A stretch of 32,389 bases of DNA from an uncultured Chloroflexota bacterium (GTDB lineage Bacteria > Chloroflexota > Anaerolineae > UBA4142 > SHND01): positions 1 through 32,389 of the forward strand of contig CALMZO010000080.1 in assembly GCA_937870825.1 (NCBI GenBank), read 5' to 3'. Positions 7,247 to 16,299 of this stretch are shown here, piece after piece. The notes under the pieces are model-generated. The model saw nothing but the letters and a program-made list of their open reading frames with translations. It made no database searches and was not told the origin of the DNA. The translations under genes and the position numbers were made by a program. Position 1 is the stretch's first letter; the number at the start of each line of letters is the position of its first letter.

Positions 7247-7315
7247 GATTTCTTCCTCTTGTATGTTTGTGGCTGTGTGCGAGGGAAGTTCGCATAATTT
7301 CACGCTGCACAACAA

Positions 7316-7341
7316 AACACGCCCCAACGTTGAGGCGTGTT
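7316..7341 (-). terminator. Hairpin between infC and rpmI (attenuator-like)
   Basis: On the minus strand an AACACGCC/GGCGTGTT stem with a self-complementary loop is followed by TTTTGTTG. It could act as a partial terminator or attenuator that sets infC versus ribosomal-protein levels. Ribosomal-protein leader control (L20 type) is possible, but the needed rRNA mimicry was not recognised. Confidence 0.5.
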
Positions 7342-7368
7342 GTTTCACAGCCCCTACAGAAAATGATT

Positions 7369-8031
7369 TTACGCGACGGTTTCCGTCGCGGTTTCTTCCG
7401 TTTCGGCTTCGTCTTCCACGCTTGTCGAAGCAGGCATTGCCGCCAGAGCCGCGGCTTGGTCTACCGGGCGCGTTTTGGCAAAACGCACGGCGCGGCGTGC
7501 GGCATCTGCGCCGCCCTTTTGTGCGCCCGGGCCCAACAGCATCACCAAACTTTTTCCGTCCATCAACGGCGCTTGTTCCACCGTTGCAATGTCCGCCATG
7601 TCACCCGCGATTTGTTCGAGCGTTTCGCGTCCCAGATTCGAGTGCGTGATTTCACGGGCGCGAAAGAGAATGCGAATTTTGACTTTGTTGCCCCGCTTGA
7701 TCCAATCGCGCACGCGGTTCAATTTGAAACCGACATGATACATTGCGGTTTTGGGTCGGATGCGAACCTCTTTGACCTCGATAACTTTTTGCGCTTTTTT
7801 TGCCTCACGCTCTTTTTTCGTCCGTTCGTATTGGAACTTGCCGTAATCCATGATGCGGCAGACGGGGGGAGTTGCGTTCGGCGCGACTTCGACGAGGTCG
7901 AGATTGCGTTCGCGCGCCATGGCGATGGCTTCACGCGGGGGGAGAATGCCGAGCTGTTTGCCCGAGGCATCGTCAATCACGCGGACTTCGCGGGCGCGGA
8001 TTTGTTCGTTTACTCTGAGACGGTCGCTTAT
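7369..8031 (-). CDS. infC: Translation initiation factor IF-3 with a probable AUA start codon
   Basis: A 220-residue IF-3. It binds the 30S subunit, checks the start codon and prevents premature 50S joining. The N-domain has DRLRVNEQIRAREVRVID and LVEVAPNATPPVCRIMDYGK; the C-domain has EVRIRPKT-HV and FRAREITH. The C-terminal tail (about 45 residues, acidic and Ala-rich) is an extension. The start is placed at an ATA (8029-8031): it follows an AGGAG site (8038-8042) by 6 bases and precedes the conserved S-D-R-L-R-V-N-E. There is no ATG, GTG or TTG with a ribosome site; the TTG at 8064 lies upstream of that site. A rare start codon is known for infC (AUU in E. coli) and serves IF-3 autoregulation. 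Confidence 0.93.
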   Translation of the reverse strand: MSDRLRVNEQIRAREVRVIDDASGKQLGILPPREAIAMARERNLDLVEVAPNATPPVCRIMDYGKFQYERTKKEREAKKAQKVIEVKEVRIRPKTAMYHVGFKLNRVRDWIKRGNKVKIRILFRAREITHSNLGRETLEQIAGDMADIATVEQAPLMDGKSLVMLLGPGAQKGGADAARRAVRFAKTRPVDQAAALAAMPASTSVEDEAETEETATETVA

Positions 8032-8057
8032 GTGATGCTCCTGAAAAAAAGAATGAC

Positions 8058-8111
8058 GCCGCAATCTGCGCGGCGAGACGACACTATAACATAGCTAAAC
8101 ATGTTCGTCAA
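8058..8111 (-). promoter_or_regulatory. infC promoter and leader hairpin
   Basis: The minus strand carries TTGACG (8111-8106), a 17-base spacer and TATAGT (8098-8093), each one base off the sigma-70-type consensus. The short leader then holds a CGCCGC/GCGGCG hairpin (8058-8074 core), followed a few bases later by a run of seven T (8044-8050) just before the AGGAG site. The hairpin could tune infC expression. Confidence 0.75.
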
Positions 8112-8116
8112 ATGCG

Positions 8117-10321
8117 CTAGTCCATCACCGCTTCGAGCGTACGCACATTGTCCGCCAGACGCTCGGCGATGACGCCCGCAACCCATTTGTGAAGCGCCGC
8201 CGCGAGGTCGGCATCCGCGTGTTCCATGTCGCGGAGCGCGGTGGATGTCACCCGATACGCAATCGTCGGCATCACTGTCACCACCGACGCGGTGCGCGTG
8301 CCGTTCAAATACAATGCCACTTCGCCGACGATGGTGCCTTGCCGAATGGTACGGAGGCGCACTACTTTGCCCTCCGGCAACTGCAACTCGACACTCACTT
8401 CGCCGCGTTCGATGAAATACAATGCGTCGGCGGTGTCGCCCTGCCGCATCAGGACGGCTTGCTCGGGCAATTCGAGCCGCTCCAGGTATTTCTCCAACCG
8501 CCGTACGTCTTCGATGGAAGGTAAAATTTGCGCGAGTTGTTCTTGAAACGTTGCCGCCGCGCGCGTGGTTTGCGGGGGGAGCTGCGACAAAATTTGATTC
8601 TCGCACCATTCCACACCATGGTCGAGTGATGGAAAGTAACGAATCCCTTCCATCAAGCCACCGCGCGCCATCCGTCTTGTAATCGCAGGACTCACATCCG
8701 TTAACACCAATTCTATTTGCTGTGCTTGTGTGAGCTGCAACATGCGTTGAAAACTTGCAACGGCAGACGAATCCATCCCCGGCACGCGGCGAAAACTCAG
8801 CACAATAAAACGGAGCGGGACCGCAGTTGCATCTTGGACGCGCGCCCGCACCTGGTCCAAAAGATTTTGCGCGGTTCCGAAAAATATAAATTCTTGCAGC
8901 TGCAGAATCCAAATCTCTTTGCCAACCTCGCGCAAAAATGCGCGGTCTGCCGGCGGACGGTCCACCGAACTGCGAAACGTTTCGCCCGTCAACGCCTGTT
9001 TGACGGTACGCACGCGGCTGTAGGTGATGACAAACATCAGCATCGCAATCATGCTGCCAACGGCGACGCCCGGCAAAAACCCAAACCATGCTATCACAAT
9101 CAAAATCAGCACAATCAAGAAATAATCCAAACGCGGCAGTTTAAAAAACGCGTCGTAAAGCCATTCGACGAGAAACGCAATTCCCAAATACGCGAGCAAT
9201 CCGCCCAGCACCGGGCGCGGAACAAATTCGAGCAGCGACGCGCCAAACAATAACGTCAAGCCAATCAACAATGCCGCCGTGATGCCCGTCACGCGCGAAC
9301 GCGCGCCGAGCCGATACGAAAGCGTACTCGCGCCGAGCAAATGATAACCGGGAAATCCCGCCGCGAGTCCCGCGAGAAAATTGGCAAGCCCCGCCGCTTT
9401 GAGTTCGCGATTGAAATCTATGTCGCGTTTCGCAGCCAACTCGATGCCGCTTGCATTCAATAACAGCGCGATGACGCTCACAATGAGAATTGCAAAAATT
9501 TTATCGCCTTGCTGCAGGATTGCGAGCCAGTTTGCGTTCGCGAATGCATTCGGCGTGAGAACTTGAAATAAACTTTCGGGCGGAAACGGACCCAGCATCC
9601 AACTGCGCGCACGCGCTTCTTCAATCGTCAAACCCGTCACCGCAATCGCAACATAAAAAATCACGATGGCGGAAAAAATTATTGTCGGTGTAATCAACGC
9701 GTGTGTCCATCGCCGCAGGGCAAACAGCAGCACGAACGCCAACACAATTCCCGGCAGCCAACGCACAACCACAACCGGCTGCGATAACAAATACATCCAT
9801 TCGGGCGTCAACTGCGCGCCCGTCATCACGTTCACCCCCCCCTGCAGCAACAGCCAACCTGTGCCCGCGAGAAAACCGCCGACGACAGGATATGGAATGT
9901 AGCGCACGAAACGCCCAAGTCGAAACTGCCCAAGTCCAAAAAAGAACGCGCCCGTCAACATGGTCGAGAGCGCGAGCGCGGCAAAGACGGATGCAACTGT
10001 CTGCGACGTATCGCGCGTTTGCGTCAACAGCGCAGAAAGCGAAGTTGCCAACAGCGCGAGAATCGCGGCAGGACTGTCTTGGGGTGAGGCAATCGAGACG
10101 GGGAATGAACTCAAGAACGCGACGACGAGGGCGAGAACGAAACCGCTAAAGAGCGAGAGACCAATCGCTCTGCCAAGTTGGGGCGACAGGTCCGCATTGA
10201 AAATCAATGCCGCAAACGAAATTTGGAGAATAATTGCGAGGACGCCCGAAATCAAACCCGCCGTCACAGAGGGAACGAGCGAGGCAAGGTTCAGTCGTGG
10301 AACGCGCGCGGAGCGATTCAT
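8117..10321 (-). CDS. SulP-family anion transporter with STAS and cyclic-nucleotide-binding domains
   Basis: A 734-residue membrane protein. The first ~410 residues are SulP-type, with about ten or more hydrophobic segments and VSIASPQDSPAAILALLATS-like helix 3 and FPGYHLLGASTLSYRLGARS regions. SulP proteins move sulfate, bicarbonate or other anions. A cytoplasmic STAS domain follows (about 445-570: ILQLQEFIFFGTAQNL, then GMDSSAVASFQRML). The C-terminus (about 600-720) is a cAMP/cGMP-binding fold: VLMRQGDTADALYFIERGEV, then GTIVGEVALYLNGTRTASV. The STAS-CNB combination suggests gating by a nucleotide. The substrate is unknown. It begins 10 bases after the CorC-type gene, so the two are likely co-transcribed. 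Confidence 0.88.
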   Translation of the reverse strand: MNRSARVPRLNLASLVPSVTAGLISGVLAIILQISFAALIFNADLSPQLGRAIGLSLFSGFVLALVVAFLSSFPVSIASPQDSPAAILALLATSLSALLTQTRDTSQTVASVFAALALSTMLTGAFFFGLGQFRLGRFVRYIPYPVVGGFLAGTGWLLLQGGVNVMTGAQLTPEWMYLLSQPVVVVRWLPGIVLAFVLLFALRRWTHALITPTIIFSAIVIFYVAIAVTGLTIEEARARSWMLGPFPPESLFQVLTPNAFANANWLAILQQGDKIFAILIVSVIALLLNASGIELAAKRDIDFNRELKAAGLANFLAGLAAGFPGYHLLGASTLSYRLGARSRVTGITAALLIGLTLLFGASLLEFVPRPVLGGLLAYLGIAFLVEWLYDAFFKLPRLDYFLIVLILIVIAWFGFLPGVAVGSMIAMLMFVITYSRVRTVKQALTGETFRSSVDRPPADRAFLREVGKEIWILQLQEFIFFGTAQNLLDQVRARVQDATAVPLRFIVLSFRRVPGMDSSAVASFQRMLQLTQAQQIELVLTDVSPAITRRMARGGLMEGIRYFPSLDHGVEWCENQILSQLPPQTTRAAATFQEQLAQILPSIEDVRRLEKYLERLELPEQAVLMRQGDTADALYFIERGEVSVELQLPEGKVVRLRTIRQGTIVGEVALYLNGTRTASVVTVMPTIAYRVTSTALRDMEHADADLAAALHKWVAGVIAERLADNVRTLEAVMD

Positions 10322-10331
10322 CCGCGCGAAA

Positions 10332-11681
10332 TTATATAGCGGATTCTGTCTCTTGCGCGCGGGTCAGCAAAATTTTGTCTACGCGCCGCCCGTCCATGTC
10401 CATCACTTCGACGCGCCATCCGTTCCAATCGAACGCGTCGCCCGCGTGCGGAATGCGTCCCAACGCTGCCATCACGAAACCACCCACAGTCTGATAATAC
10501 CCGTCGTCTTCATCGGGCAGCGTTTTGATGTCAAACTTTTCTTTGAACTCGTGAACCGGCACGCGTCCATCCACGAGCCAAGACCCATCTGCACGCTGCA
10601 CCATTTCTTCGTCCGGCGTTCCATCGGGCAGCGGCACATCGCCGACAATCGCTTCCACCAAATCCGTAATCGTCACCAGTCCTTCGATGCTGCCATATTC
10701 GTCCGTCACAATCGCGAGGTGTGTACGTTCCGCTCTGAATTTTTCCAACAAGTCCAACGCGCCCATGCCTTCCGGCACAAACAGCGGCGGTTTCATCGCC
10801 AGCGCAATGTTGATGGATTTTCCTTCGAGAGCTTGTTCGATTAAATCTTTGGTCAAGACGATGCCCAGGATATTGTCGAGCGTTCCGCGAACCACGGGAT
10901 AGCGCGAATGATTGTGCAGCATCAATTTGTGCCGAATCGTTTTTTCGGAATCTTGCAAGTCGAGCGCGGCGATTTCATTGCGCGGCGTCATCAACGCGTT
11001 CACATCCAAATCGCCCAGACGAAAGACGCGCCCCACAATTTCGCGTTCTGTTTCTTCAAAGACACCCGTCGCCGTGCCTTCGTCAATCAAATGTTTCACC
11101 TCTTCTTCGGTGACCGTCTGCTCATTCGTCAAGGACACGCGAAACACCCGCAAAATGGTTTCGGTCGAAAAACTCAGGAGCCGCACGAGGGGCGTGGTGA
11201 CTTTTGCCAGCACGCGCATCGGCGGCGCGATAAAGATTGCAAATTGTTCGGGGTTCGTCAGCGCGAGGCGTTTCGGTACGAGTTCGCCAATCACCAATGA
11301 AAAAAAGGTGATGAGAATTACGACGAGGACAAACGCAATTTGTTGGGCATACGGCGCGAGAAATACAACGTGGACAAGCAGCGTCGCGAGCGGCGCGGAC
11401 AGCGCGGCACCGCCGAACGCACCCGCCAAAATTCCAATCAACGTGATGCCGATTTGCACCGCCGAAAGAAATTGACTCGGCTCACTCGCCAAATCGAGCG
11501 CGGCGCGCGCGCCCACATTCCCTTCGTCCGCCAACGGTTTCAGCCGCGCCTTGCGCGAAGAAACAATCGCAATTTCCGCGAGCGCAAATACGCCGTTCAA
11601 CACCAACAAAACGAAAATGATGACGAGTTCTAACACGCTCTGGTTTCCAAACGCATCCAGAAAGGTTTCCGTGACGCTCAA
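10332..11681 (-). CDS. CorC/HlyC (CNNM)-type transporter with CBS domains
   Basis: A 449-residue protein with an N-terminal DUF21/CNNM membrane domain (about 15-190; first helix VLELVIIFVLLVLNGVFALAE), a CBS pair (about 215-335, with ALMTPRNEIAALD and RYPVVRGTLDNILGIVLTKDL) and a C-terminal CorC/HlyC domain (about 350-435, DGSWLVDGRVPVHEF). These proteins export or regulate Mg2+ or Co2+, and 'hemolysin' is a legacy name. A TTG at 11681 is preferred. The frame can be extended to 11861, but that would overlap the epimerase gene and translate its terminator, and residues before 11681 have no family match. It is followed at 10 bases by the SulP gene. Confidence 0.85.
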   Translation of the reverse strand: MSVTETFLDAFGNQSVLELVIIFVLLVLNGVFALAEIAIVSSRKARLKPLADEGNVGARAALDLASEPSQFLSAVQIGITLIGILAGAFGGAALSAPLATLLVHVVFLAPYAQQIAFVLVVILITFFSLVIGELVPKRLALTNPEQFAIFIAPPMRVLAKVTTPLVRLLSFSTETILRVFRVSLTNEQTVTEEEVKHLIDEGTATGVFEETEREIVGRVFRLGDLDVNALMTPRNEIAALDLQDSEKTIRHKLMLHNHSRYPVVRGTLDNILGIVLTKDLIEQALEGKSINIALAMKPPLFVPEGMGALDLLEKFRAERTHLAIVTDEYGSIEGLVTITDLVEAIVGDVPLPDGTPDEEMVQRADGSWLVDGRVPVHEFKEKFDIKTLPDEDDGYYQTVGGFVMAALGRIPHAGDAFDWNGWRVEVMDMDGRRVDKILLTRAQETESAI

Positions 11682-11762
11682 GATGCTTCCGGTTCGTGAA
11701 AGCGCACGTTCTCTACCCACGCCCTCTGTATGCTCACATGAGTGAGACAGATTATAAATGAA

Positions 11763-11793
11763 AACCTTCGAGTTCGCAGAGACCTCGAAGGTT
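11763..11793 (-). terminator. Terminator after the epimerase gene
   Basis: A 10-bp perfect stem (AACCTTCGAG and its complement) is followed on the minus strand by TTTTCATTTATA. It lies just beyond the epimerase stop codon and before the CorC-type gene. Confidence 0.8.
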
Positions 11794-11799
11794 TCGTTT

Positions 11800-12843
11800 T
11801 CAGAAAAACACTTTCGCCAAACGCAACGCGCCCTGCTTCCACGGCACGCGATGCGAAACACCCGACGCGTTTTTGAATTTGTCCAGATTCGTCACGTACC
11901 ACTGGTAATTGCGAATCAGCGCGTCTTTGTTCGAATACCGGGGCGCGAAGCCAAAGGTTTTCTGCGCCTTTTCAATGGACACGAACGATTCTTTGCCCAC
12001 CGTTTCATAAATCCACGGATAGAGCGGCGACAGGCCCGCGGCGGACAGTACTTTGAGCGCGAGAATCGCGGGACCTTCGGGTATCGGCACAATCTTTTTA
12101 CCGTGTCCCGCATAATCCAATACGGCTTGAAAATCCGTTTTGGGTGTGCCAAATTCTTTGGCGCCGACGTTGAACGTGTCGTTCACTGTCTCGCACGGCA
12201 GTGTCGCGCACGCGTAAATCGCATCGCACAAGTCTTCGACGGCGAGATATTGGTACGGATTGTTGCCGCTGCCCAGTACGGGAAAATTTTTCCCCTCGTA
12301 CGCCCATTCGTACAACATCGCAAACACGCCGAGCCGTTCGGGTCCGATGAACGATTTGGGGCGCAGGACAGGCACGCACATTCCCTGCGCGCGAAATTCG
12401 TTCATCATCTCTTCGGCTTTAACTTTGGCTTCGCCGTACGGTCCAACGCCGACCATCTTGTCGGATTCAACCAGCGGATGATGGTCGGGAATGCCGTACA
12501 CTGCCGTACTCGAAATATGAATTACACGTTCGACATTGTTCGCTTTCGCGGACTGCAGCACATTGCGCGTGCCGTCAATATCGGTTGTATAAATATCTTC
12601 GGGTTTATACAACGGCAGTGCGGCTGCCGTATGTACGACAACATCCACGCCGCGCAGTGCCGCAGTCATTTGTTCCGGATTGCGAATGTCGCCGCGAAGG
12701 TCGGTTACGCGGTCTTGGCAATCGGGATAATCGAACGGCGCGAGGTCATACGAAATGACGCGCTCGCCTTTTGCTAAAAGATGCCGCGCGAGATTGATGC
12801 CGAGAAAGCCCGCGCCGCCGGTGATGAGAAAGATTTTGGTCAT
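11800..12843 (-). CDS. NAD(P)-dependent epimerase/dehydratase (extended SDR)
   Basis: A 347-residue extended short-chain dehydrogenase. The cofactor motif GGAGFLG is at 9-15, the downstream acidic residue in YDLAPFD suggests NAD, the catalytic Ser lies in ISSTAVYG, and the Tyr-Lys pair is in YGEAK. Members act on nucleotide sugars or 3-beta-hydroxysteroid-like substrates; the sequence does not decide which. The ATG overlaps the TGA of the preceding lipoprotein gene (ATGA), so translation is likely coupled even though the base composition of the two genes differs. A terminator follows. Confidence 0.85.
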   Translation of the reverse strand: MTKIFLITGGAGFLGINLARHLLAKGERVISYDLAPFDYPDCQDRVTDLRGDIRNPEQMTAALRGVDVVVHTAAALPLYKPEDIYTTDIDGTRNVLQSAKANNVERVIHISSTAVYGIPDHHPLVESDKMVGVGPYGEAKVKAEEMMNEFRAQGMCVPVLRPKSFIGPERLGVFAMLYEWAYEGKNFPVLGSGNNPYQYLAVEDLCDAIYACATLPCETVNDTFNVGAKEFGTPKTDFQAVLDYAGHGKKIVPIPEGPAILALKVLSAAGLSPLYPWIYETVGKESFVSIEKAQKTFGFAPRYSNKDALIRNYQWYVTNLDKFKNASGVSHRVPWKQGALRLAKVFF

Positions 12844-13697
12844 GGTTGTTTTACGTAAATATCTCCGTTGTATTTGTAGATTTCGTGGATTGATTTGCAG
12901 TTAATTTTTTGCCGAGAATAATCTGGATTTTCAATCCAATTGCATTCATTGCCATCTTTAATTATTTCTTTGATGCCATCGGCATCTAAATCATCAAAGC
13001 GATAGCTGTATTCGTCATAATCTCCAGGATAGTCATATACAACATATAATTGTTTATCGGAAAAAATTGTCTTTAATCCTTTGTCAGTGGCTCGTACTAT
13101 TTCATGTCCAACTTTAAAAAAGCCAACCCCAAAATGACCACTACCATAGAGTTCTATTAATCTTTCGGGCTTTCCATCCTTGCCATAAATCAATTCGGGG
13201 AATTTCAAATCAACCTTTTGCGCTGGAACACGATTGTCACCCCAATTCATTCCCCAATCATAATCGTCCAGTGATAAATCTATCAATCGAAATTCGGTCT
13301 TCTCGATTCGATATAAAAGTTTGTAGCCGCGCGTCCCACCCGAATACCCAATCGCAACAAATATACCTTGCGAACCATCAGGAAATTTAACAGGCGTGTA
13401 AAGAGCGTTATCGTAGCTAAAACCCTGCTCATACCCTCGCAGAATGAGCAAGTTGTGTGAATAGGCAGCTGCAAGTTCTGGGTCGGTGATTAACTTTGGA
13501 TTCTTCAGATATAAATCTGCTAGCGGTATTGGGGTGCGCGTCGGGAACGGACTTCGCGTTGGCGTATCGCTTACGGTTGGGGTTGCTGTAGTACTTGGCA
13601 CATTTGTCTGAGTAGGAATGAGTGGTGTCGGAATTGGTTGGGGTTGGCTACATGCGACAACCCAAATGCACAATGCAAAAAGAAAAGCAAGTTTCAT
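12840..13697 (-). CDS. Secreted lipoprotein of unknown function
   Basis: 285 residues. The N-terminus is a lipoprotein signal with the lipobox V-V-A-C (Cys16), then a Pro/Thr-rich linker (about 18-58), a style common in Chloroflexota surface proteins. The rest is a globular domain with many aromatic and Asp residues and a late [11 protein letters not shown] segment that resembles a calcium-binding FG-GAP/EF-type loop. No family is recognised. The gene is visibly AT-richer than its neighbours (ATT, AAT and TTA codons are frequent), which suggests recent acquisition. Its stop overlaps the epimerase start by four bases. Confidence 0.75.
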   Translation of the reverse strand: MKLAFLFALCIWVVACSQPQPIPTPLIPTQTNVPSTTATPTVSDTPTRSPFPTRTPIPLADLYLKNPKLITDPELAAAYSHNLLILRGYEQGFSYDNALYTPVKFPDGSQGIFVAIGYSGGTRGYKLLYRIEKTEFRLIDLSLDDYDWGMNWGDNRVPAQKVDLKFPELIYGKDGKPERLIELYGSGHFGVGFFKVGHEIVRATDKGLKTIFSDKQLYVVYDYPGDYDEYSYRFDDLDADGIKEIIKDGNECNWIENPDYSRQKINCKSIHEIYKYNGDIYVKQP

Positions 13698-13717
13698 AAA
13701 AGTTCAATTTCAAAATG

Positions 13718-13755
13718 CGAGGCAGTCTGCGATGGCAAATGAGCAGACTGCCTCG
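13718..13755 (-). terminator. Terminator after thrS
   Basis: A perfect 13-bp stem (CGAGGCAGTCTGC and its complement) with a 12-base loop, six bases after the thrS stop. On the minus strand it is followed by CATTTTGAAATT. It separates thrS from the lipoprotein-epimerase pair. Confidence 0.85.
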
Positions 13756-13760
13756 TTTTG

Positions 13761-15551
13761 TTACTTTAATTCCATACTCTTGTCATCCACCAACCTTTTC
13801 GCCATCGCGCTAAACTGTTCCAGCGGCATCGCTTTCAAATCTTCATTTGTCCGCAAGCGAACGGAAACCGCGCCAGCTTCGGCTTCTTTGTCGCCGACGA
13901 CGAGCATGTACGGAATTTTTTGCAACTGCGCATCGCGGATTTTTGCATTCATCCGTTCACTGCGCGTATCCACCTCGACGCGGAATCCCTGCGCTTGCAA
14001 TTTTTTCTGCACCTCGAACGCGTACGCGTTGTGGCGGTCCGCAATCGGAATCAATTGAATTTGCACCGGCGCGAGCCACAACGGAAACGCGCCCGCGAGA
14101 TGTTCAATCAACACGCCGAGAAAACGTTCCGTCGAACCTGTGACCGCGCGATGAATCAACACGGGCGTTTTCGTCGAACCGTCTTCCGCGATGTATTCGC
14201 AGCCCAAACGCGCAGGTTGAATGAAATCCACCTGAATCGTCGAGAGCTGCCAGTCGCGTCCCAATGCGTCGCGCGCGATGAAATCCGCTTTCGGTCCATA
14301 GAACGCGGCTTCGCCTTCCGCGACAAAATAGTCTACATTGTTCGCATCGAGCGCGGCTTTTAATGCGGCTGTTGCCTTGTCCCACTTTTCATCGTCCGCG
14401 ACAAATTTTCCTTCGCCGCCGCGCAGTGACAAGCGGACGCGATAATCTTGAAATTGATAGGCGTTGAGGACTTGACGAATGAGATTCAGCGCGCGCGTAA
14501 ATTCACTTTCGATTTGTTCTTCGGTGCAAAACACATGGCAGTCGTCTTGCGTCAACGCGCGCACGCGCGTCAGCCCGCTCAACTCGCCGCGTTTTTCGTA
14601 GCGATAGAGCGTCGCAAATTCCGCAAAGCGCAGGGGCAGTTCGCGGTACGAGTGCAGTCCCATTTCGTTGTACAGCGTCATGTGACTCGGACAATTCATT
14701 GGTTTGAGCCGCAGCACAATGTCCTCATCCACCATCGGCGGAAACATCACGTCCGAGTAATTGTCATAGTGACCCGATTTTTTGTACAACTCTTCCTTGA
14801 CCATGTGCCCCGTCCAAACATGTTGATAGCCGTAACGTGTCTGCGCTTCGCGCACATAGTCTTCCATCAAATGCCGAACGATTTCGCCTTTGGGCGCAAA
14901 CAGCGGCAAGCCCGGACCGATGTCATCGGAGAAATAAAACAAGCCGAGCTCTTTGCCGATTTTGCGATGGTCACGTTTCTTTGCTTCTTCGAGCCGCCAC
15001 AAGTATTCATCCAATTCTTTTTTCGTTTGCCATGCCGTGCCGTAAATGCGCGTCAGCATCGGATTGTTTTCACTGCCGCGCCAATATGCGCCCGCGACCT
15101 GCATCAGCTTGAACGCGTCGGCGGGAACCTCTGCCGTGTTGTGAACATGCGGACCCGCGCACAAATCCGTGAACGTGTCATGCTGATAAATGGAAACCTC
15201 GTCCGTCGGTTTTGCCTGTGCTTCGCCGTGCAAACCCAATTCCCCTTTCGCAATTGCGTCAATCAATTCGAGTTTGAACGGTTGTTCCTTGAAATTTTCG
15301 CGCGCCTCTGCAACACTTTGCGTAGAATGTTTGAATGGAAATTTTCCGCGAATAATTTCGCGCATGCGATTTTCAATCGCGGGAAAGTCTTCGGGGGTCG
15401 CGGGACGCGGCAAAAGAAAATCGTAATAGAACCCGTTTTCAATCGCGGGTCCGATGCCGAATTTTGTGCCGGGAAACAAATCCAACACCGCTTCCGCCAT
15501 AATGTGCGCGGCGGAATGACGGAGCGGACGGAGAGAGTCGCCGTTGTCCAT
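13761..15551 (-). CDS. thrS: Threonyl-tRNA synthetase lacking the TGS domain
   Basis: A 596-residue class II synthetase. The N-terminal editing domain starts at once (H12-x3-H16 and C131-x3-H135). The catalytic core has the zinc ligands Cys287 (PMNCPSH), His339 (QDDCHVF) and the later L-I-H-R-A His. The anticodon-binding domain (PVQIQLIPI onward) closes the protein. Bacterial ThrRS usually begins with a ~60-residue TGS domain that is absent here, and no upstream in-frame start restores it. No ribosome-binding site is evident before the ATG, which lies next to a palindromic repeat; no T-box is seen in front of the gene. Confidence 0.95.
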   Translation of the reverse strand: MDNGDSLRPLRHSAAHIMAEAVLDLFPGTKFGIGPAIENGFYYDFLLPRPATPEDFPAIENRMREIIRGKFPFKHSTQSVAEARENFKEQPFKLELIDAIAKGELGLHGEAQAKPTDEVSIYQHDTFTDLCAGPHVHNTAEVPADAFKLMQVAGAYWRGSENNPMLTRIYGTAWQTKKELDEYLWRLEEAKKRDHRKIGKELGLFYFSDDIGPGLPLFAPKGEIVRHLMEDYVREAQTRYGYQHVWTGHMVKEELYKKSGHYDNYSDVMFPPMVDEDIVLRLKPMNCPSHMTLYNEMGLHSYRELPLRFAEFATLYRYEKRGELSGLTRVRALTQDDCHVFCTEEQIESEFTRALNLIRQVLNAYQFQDYRVRLSLRGGEGKFVADDEKWDKATAALKAALDANNVDYFVAEGEAAFYGPKADFIARDALGRDWQLSTIQVDFIQPARLGCEYIAEDGSTKTPVLIHRAVTGSTERFLGVLIEHLAGAFPLWLAPVQIQLIPIADRHNAYAFEVQKKLQAQGFRVEVDTRSERMNAKIRDAQLQKIPYMLVVGDKEAEAGAVSVRLRTNEDLKAMPLEQFSAMAKRLVDDKSMELK

Positions 15552-15575
15552 AAGTAGTCGTCAGTCGAGAGTAGA

Positions 15576-15613
15576 CAGTCAACAGTAACAGCAATACTCT
15601 TGACTGTTGACTG
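15576..15613. repeat. Inverted repeat upstream of thrS
   Basis: CAGTCAACAGT at 15576-15586 pairs perfectly with ACTGTTGACTG at 15603-15613. AGTC/GACT and ACTGTTG units are repeated around it. It fills the gap between the ADP-ribosyltransferase-like gene and thrS. Confidence 0.7.
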
Positions 15614-15624
15614 TTGACTTGAGA

Positions 15625-16290
15625 CTAATCTTCCTTTTCAATCGTAAAAAATTCACCCGTTTCCAAAATCATGTACGTTTCGAGATACGCGGTCGCGTCG
15701 TCGTGTTTTGCCACGCGGACTGCCGCGCCGCGATTCAATGCGGCTTCGGTGAGTTCGTTCAATTTCATCTGCGTTTTTTGAATGCCGAGCAGCCGAATCA
15801 TGTGTTCCGCGAATTTCGATTGGTACGCGCGGCGGTTGCCTTCGCCGCGTCCTTGCGATTCAGGTTGTTTCACCACCGCGATATCATCGGCATCTACACC
15901 ACCTTCCACCAAAACTTCGGGAGTACGAAATCTGCCGTGTTCGTACTCGTGGTATGGGACTTGGGCTTTTTCATATGCCGCGATAAGACGCGCGGCAAGG
16001 TCAGGATTCTTTGGCTGCCCGCGTCCAATGTGATTCACATACGCCGCGCTGATTAAATCCATCGGCGCGATTTTTAGCTTGGCAGCATCCACCTTCGCGC
16101 GCAACAGCACATAACGCGGATTTTCGTCATAGCCCATCACATCTTCATCGGGAAAACGCCACAGGTACGCGGCGTTGTTGCGCGAAGGAACATCGAACAT
16201 GAAAAACTTGGAACCCGGTTTAATGCCCTCATCGGATATCGAGTCGAGGTCTTCGCTGCGCGCATAATGATATAAATCAATCGTTGCCAC
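15625..16290 (-). CDS. Unknown protein with an ADP-ribosyltransferase-like N-terminus, linked to a toxin-antitoxin pair
   Basis: 221 residues, no confident family. The first 25 residues, L-Y-H-Y-A-R-S-E-D-L-D-S-I-S-D-E-G-I-K-P, follow the YH...L..I...GI.P pattern at the NAD-binding start of several ADP-ribosyltransferase and RNA 2'-phosphotransferase folds. A later YVLLRAKVDAAKL strand and the PYHEYEHGRFRTPEVLVEGGV segment would fit such a fold. This is a weak, pattern-based suggestion. The start is GTG at 16290, with an AAGGAG site (16296-16301) that overlaps the end of the MazF-like gene, so the three genes are very likely one operon. It may be a third module member, a target modifier, or unrelated. 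Confidence 0.7.
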   Translation of the reverse strand: MATIDLYHYARSEDLDSISDEGIKPGSKFFMFDVPSRNNAAYLWRFPDEDVMGYDENPRYVLLRAKVDAAKLKIAPMDLISAAYVNHIGRGQPKNPDLAARLIAAYEKAQVPYHEYEHGRFRTPEVLVEGGVDADDIAVVKQPESQGRGEGNRRAYQSKFAEHMIRLLGIQKTQMKLNELTEAALNRGAAVRVAKHDDATAYLETYMILETGEFFTIEKED

Positions 16291-16299
16291 TATTACTCC

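Noticed and set aside
11736..11760. TATAAT on the minus strand plus a CTCACATGAG palindrome as promoter of the CorC-type gene
   Set aside because: No convincing -35 box at the right distance and the -10 lies in the run-out of the epimerase terminator.
11682..11861. N-terminal extension of the CorC-type gene
   Set aside because: It would overlap the epimerase gene and its terminator and adds no family-like sequence.
15552..15624. Possible T-box in front of thrS
   Set aside because: The gap is too short, and no GGTGGNACCGCG core or terminator is present; it is only a palindromic repeat.
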